From COE1 sp964387365 (lineage in GTDB: Bacteria > Bacillota > Clostridia > Lachnospirales > Lachnospiraceae), in NCBI GenBank assembly GCA_964387365.1, contig CAYLWP010000125.1, positions 1-7,708 on the forward strand: 7,708 nucleotides of DNA, read 5' to 3'. Position numbers and translations under genes: made by a program. Below are positions 5,966 through 7,708 of this stretch, piece by piece. The notes beneath the pieces are model-generated. The model ran no database searches. It was given only the letters and a program-made list of their open reading frames with translations, and was not told the DNA's origin. Every line of letters starts with the position of its first letter. The first letter of the stretch is position 1.

Positions 5966-6479
5966 ATCCGCACCTCCTTAACTTCTTAATCGCACTTTGA
6001 TACCGCCATGTGACTGTTCCAAACGGGATTCCCAATATGTCGGCAATCTCCTGAAAGGTTAACGCTCCGCATATCTTCAGGTGCACAATCTCCCTCTCTC
6101 CGGTCTTTAGCTGCAAAAGCGCCTGTTGCAGGGAAATGTCCTCAATAACCTGCTTCTCCGTACTTTCTTCGGCTGCCTCCTCGGCAAATTCCTCTGTCGG
6201 TATTTCTTTCTTTTTCTTACGAATCAAATCAATTGCCATATTTCGTGCAATCGAAGCAATCCATGCCTTGTGCCCCTTTTGAGCCTGAAAGCTGTCAGCG
6301 ATTTTCCAAAGCTTAATAAAGAATTCACTCGTTACATCTTCGGCGTCTTCTTTATTCTGCACTACCTGAAAAACAATATGATAAATATACGCAAGATAGG
6401 CTTCGTATATCTCCCGCAATGCCGCTTTCTCGCCGGTTTTCATTCTTTCCATGCATTGAATAAACTGTTGTTCTTCCAC
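5958..6479 (-). CDS. ECF-type RNA polymerase sigma factor (sigma-70 family)
   Basis: Predicted to direct RNA polymerase to a small set of envelope-related promoters. With the GTG start the protein has 173 residues, normal for ECF sigma factors. Region 2 covers about 18-90, with AEDVTSEFFIKLWK (46-59) and the DNA-facing helix ARNMAIDLIRKKKK (78-91). An acidic linker follows (96-113). Region 4 covers about 117-170, with the helix-turn-helix LTFQEIADILGIPFGTVTWR (140-159). The frame is open up to an ATG at 6539, but GTG at 6479 is preferred: AAAGGAG lies five bases upstream, region 2 begins soon after, the ATG has no ribosome site, and the extra 20 codons coincide with a terminator hairpin. It overlaps the membrane gene downstream by 8 bases. 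Sigma class is clear; the regulon is unknown. Confidence 0.93.
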   Translation of the reverse strand: MEEQQFIQCMERMKTGEKAALREIYEAYLAYIYHIVFQVVQNKEDAEDVTSEFFIKLWKIADSFQAQKGHKAWIASIARNMAIDLIRKKKKEIPTEEFAEEAAEESTEKQVIEDISLQQALLQLKTGEREIVHLKICGALTFQEIADILGIPFGTVTWRYQSAIKKLRRCGYE

Positions 6480-6484
6480 GGCTG

Positions 6485-6491
6485 CTCCTTT
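6485..6491 (-). promoter_or_regulatory. Ribosome binding site supporting the GTG start of the sigma factor
   Basis: AAAGGAG, five bases before GTG at 6479. The competing ATG at 6539 is preceded only by the AT-rich end of the upstream gene. Confidence 0.7.
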
Positions 6492-6507
6492 CTGTAATGT
6501 ACCTTCG

Positions 6508-6534
6508 AAAAAAGAGCCCGAAAAGGACTCTTTT
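6508..6534 (-). terminator. Intrinsic terminator after the AlgX-like gene
   Basis: A 10-bp stem AAAAGAGTCC/GGGCTCTTTT with one G-U pair (6525-6534 with 6510-6519) and a 5-base loop ends in a run of six T on the minus strand. It begins five bases after the stop codon of the AlgX-like gene. The sigma gene must use read-through or a promoter that I cannot place confidently. Confidence 0.78.
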
Positions 6535-6539
6535 CCCAT

Positions 6540-7670
6540 CTATTTGGTTAATAAATTTACATTTTGGAAGGTTTCCATATAACGCTCAACGGTTTCCCAG
6601 ATAATAACATCCGGCTGAAGCTCCTCTACCATATCCATGGTAAAGTCCGTCGCATAGATCCAGTGAACCTCCTTATAATAGCCCTTGGCGATCGTAGAAA
6701 GAAAGCCTGAGAAGGAATCACCAACCACAAAGCAGACCTCATCCCGATACTGCGCCTCGTCTGCCGATTCCGCCTCAAATACATACACTGTATCATTGCT
6801 GTAATCTGCCGTTACACCTGCAATCGTTGCAAGGTCTCCCGCAAAGGTTTCCGAATCAACACGGAACGATACGGAATCTGCCTCTGCATGTGTTCCGTAG
6901 GCTTCCTTAAAGATTTCCTGCATTCCGATAAAGGCACCTATCTGATTCCAATGGGTATCTGTTTCATAATAAATCTGATAATCTTCTTTTGCCTCTAACA
7001 ATTGCTGCTTGGGATAGATATACTTCAAATCCGTATTCGCCCACATATACTCCGCAACCTGCTCAGATCTTGATACCTCATTGACTCTTGCAATTGTATC
7101 CGGCATATTTTCCTCGTACACAACCTCTTTATTCGGCAGCGCGGTAATAAAGAAATCGATACCTCTTTCTTCAAAATAATCACGCATCTGTGTCAGATTT
7201 GCTGCCATCGCTGCCAGCTCTTCCTCAGTGAAATGATTAATGCCCATATAATCCCAGATAGGGTGTCCATCTATTTCCGTCTTGTAAAACAGCCAGTCAT
7301 TTTTTCCCAAGAGTACCTGTGTGGACTCAATATAAGTACCACCCGTCAGCAGCTTGGTCAGCTCTGTATTCAAAGCAATCAGCTTGGTTCTGGTAAACAG
7401 GCGGTTTGTAAACTCATTTAAGGTATTCTGCAATCCGGTAAACCATGGAAGCTCTGCCTCCGGCGCAGGCTGTGTTTCCTGTGTGGTACCTGCTCCATGT
7501 GCTCCGTCCTGCATCGTACCATTTGCATTCAATAATGCATCCTGCTGCTCCTGCGACACAACCGTATCTTCCTGTGGTAAAAATCCACGCACCAGCGTCA
7601 CCGCCGGCAGAATAAGGATAAACGCCAGAAATGCAACAGCTATTAGATTATCTCGCTTTTTCATTGTCAT
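6540..7670 (-). CDS. AlgX/AlgJ-like SGNH-fold protein (DHHW family), probable polysaccharide O-acetylation
   Basis: A 376-residue protein anchored by an N-terminal membrane helix (about 8-29), followed by a Gln/Thr/Ala-rich linker (34-75) and an extracellular SGNH-hydrolase-like domain (about 115-376). Family marks are GKNDWLFY (122-129), FITALPNKE (174-182), the catalytic-type ETDTHWNQIGAF (236-247, Asp238 and His240), FAGDLA (276-281), VVGDSFSG (315-322, candidate nucleophile Ser319) and WETVERY (358-364). AlgX/AlgJ-like proteins work with a membrane-bound MBOAT acyltransferase to move acetyl groups onto exported polysaccharide. The preceding partial gene fits that partner, 10 bases upstream. 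The start at 7670 has AGGAAAGG upstream; a second ATG two codons later is also possible. The polysaccharide substrate cannot be read from this window. Confidence 0.87.
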   Translation of the reverse strand: MTMKKRDNLIAVAFLAFILILPAVTLVRGFLPQEDTVVSQEQQDALLNANGTMQDGAHGAGTTQETQPAPEAELPWFTGLQNTLNEFTNRLFTRTKLIALNTELTKLLTGGTYIESTQVLLGKNDWLFYKTEIDGHPIWDYMGINHFTEEELAAMAANLTQMRDYFEERGIDFFITALPNKEVVYEENMPDTIARVNEVSRSEQVAEYMWANTDLKYIYPKQQLLEAKEDYQIYYETDTHWNQIGAFIGMQEIFKEAYGTHAEADSVSFRVDSETFAGDLATIAGVTADYSNDTVYVFEAESADEAQYRDEVCFVVGDSFSGFLSTIAKGYYKEVHWIYATDFTMDMVEELQPDVIIWETVERYMETFQNVNLLTK

Positions 7671-7680
7671 TCATCCTTTC

Positions 7681-7708
7681 CTAGAAATTAAAATAAATAA
7701 ACGGATTG
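7681..7708 (-). CDS. C-terminal end of an upstream gene, probably an MBOAT O-acyltransferase
   Basis: In the minus-strand frame ending at TAG (7681-7683), the eight visible residues are NPFIYFNF. AlgI/DltB-type MBOAT proteins commonly end in an FIYFxF tail. The gene abuts an AlgX-like gene (10-base gap) whose family usually pairs with an MBOAT gene. The residues are read directly; family assignment from so short a tail plus context is inference. Confidence 0.6.

Overview
The window looks like chromosomal DNA of a low-to-mid GC Gram-positive anaerobe of the Clostridia, most likely Lachnospiraceae. This is inferred from strong AGGAGG-type ribosome sites, a T-box leader, a tRNA-dependent amidotransferase operon and a lipoprotein-type VWA protein. 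Every convincing gene lies on the minus strand, so the biological order runs from high to low coordinates.

Right part (7708 to about 6508): the last codons of a gene that reads like the C-terminus of an MBOAT O-acyltransferase are followed 10 bases later by an AlgX/AlgJ-like (DHHW-type) SGNH-fold protein. This pair is typical of O-acetylation of surface polysaccharide. It ends in a compact intrinsic terminator.

Middle part (6479 to 3607): a three-gene signalling module. An ECF-type sigma factor (probable GTG start) overlaps a single-pass membrane protein that is probably its anti-sigma factor. A YfbK-type von Willebrand factor A lipoprotein with a complete MIDAS metal site follows. The VWA gene ends inside a 165-bp imperfect palindrome, which also contains a terminator-like hairpin.

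Left part (3377 to 1): a promoter, a roughly 295-nt T-box riboswitch, then aspS, gatC and the first 227 codons of gatA. gatB is presumably outside the window. The T-box specifier loop reads GAAC, which holds an Asn codon (AAC) in the canonical register and a Glu codon (GAA) one base upstream. With a His31-type AspRS and GatCA, this points to the indirect route to Asn-tRNA(Asn), and perhaps Gln-tRNA(Gln), with possible dual tRNA sensing.

The most unusual structure is in the noncoding DNA. Five consecutive hairpins lie between the T-box terminator and the aspS ribosome site, bracketed by an inverted repeat that reuses the 3' arm of the terminator. Stable or potential hairpins also sit just upstream of the ribosome sites of gatC and gatA. 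I found no rRNA, tRNA, CRISPR array, transposase gene or replication origin.
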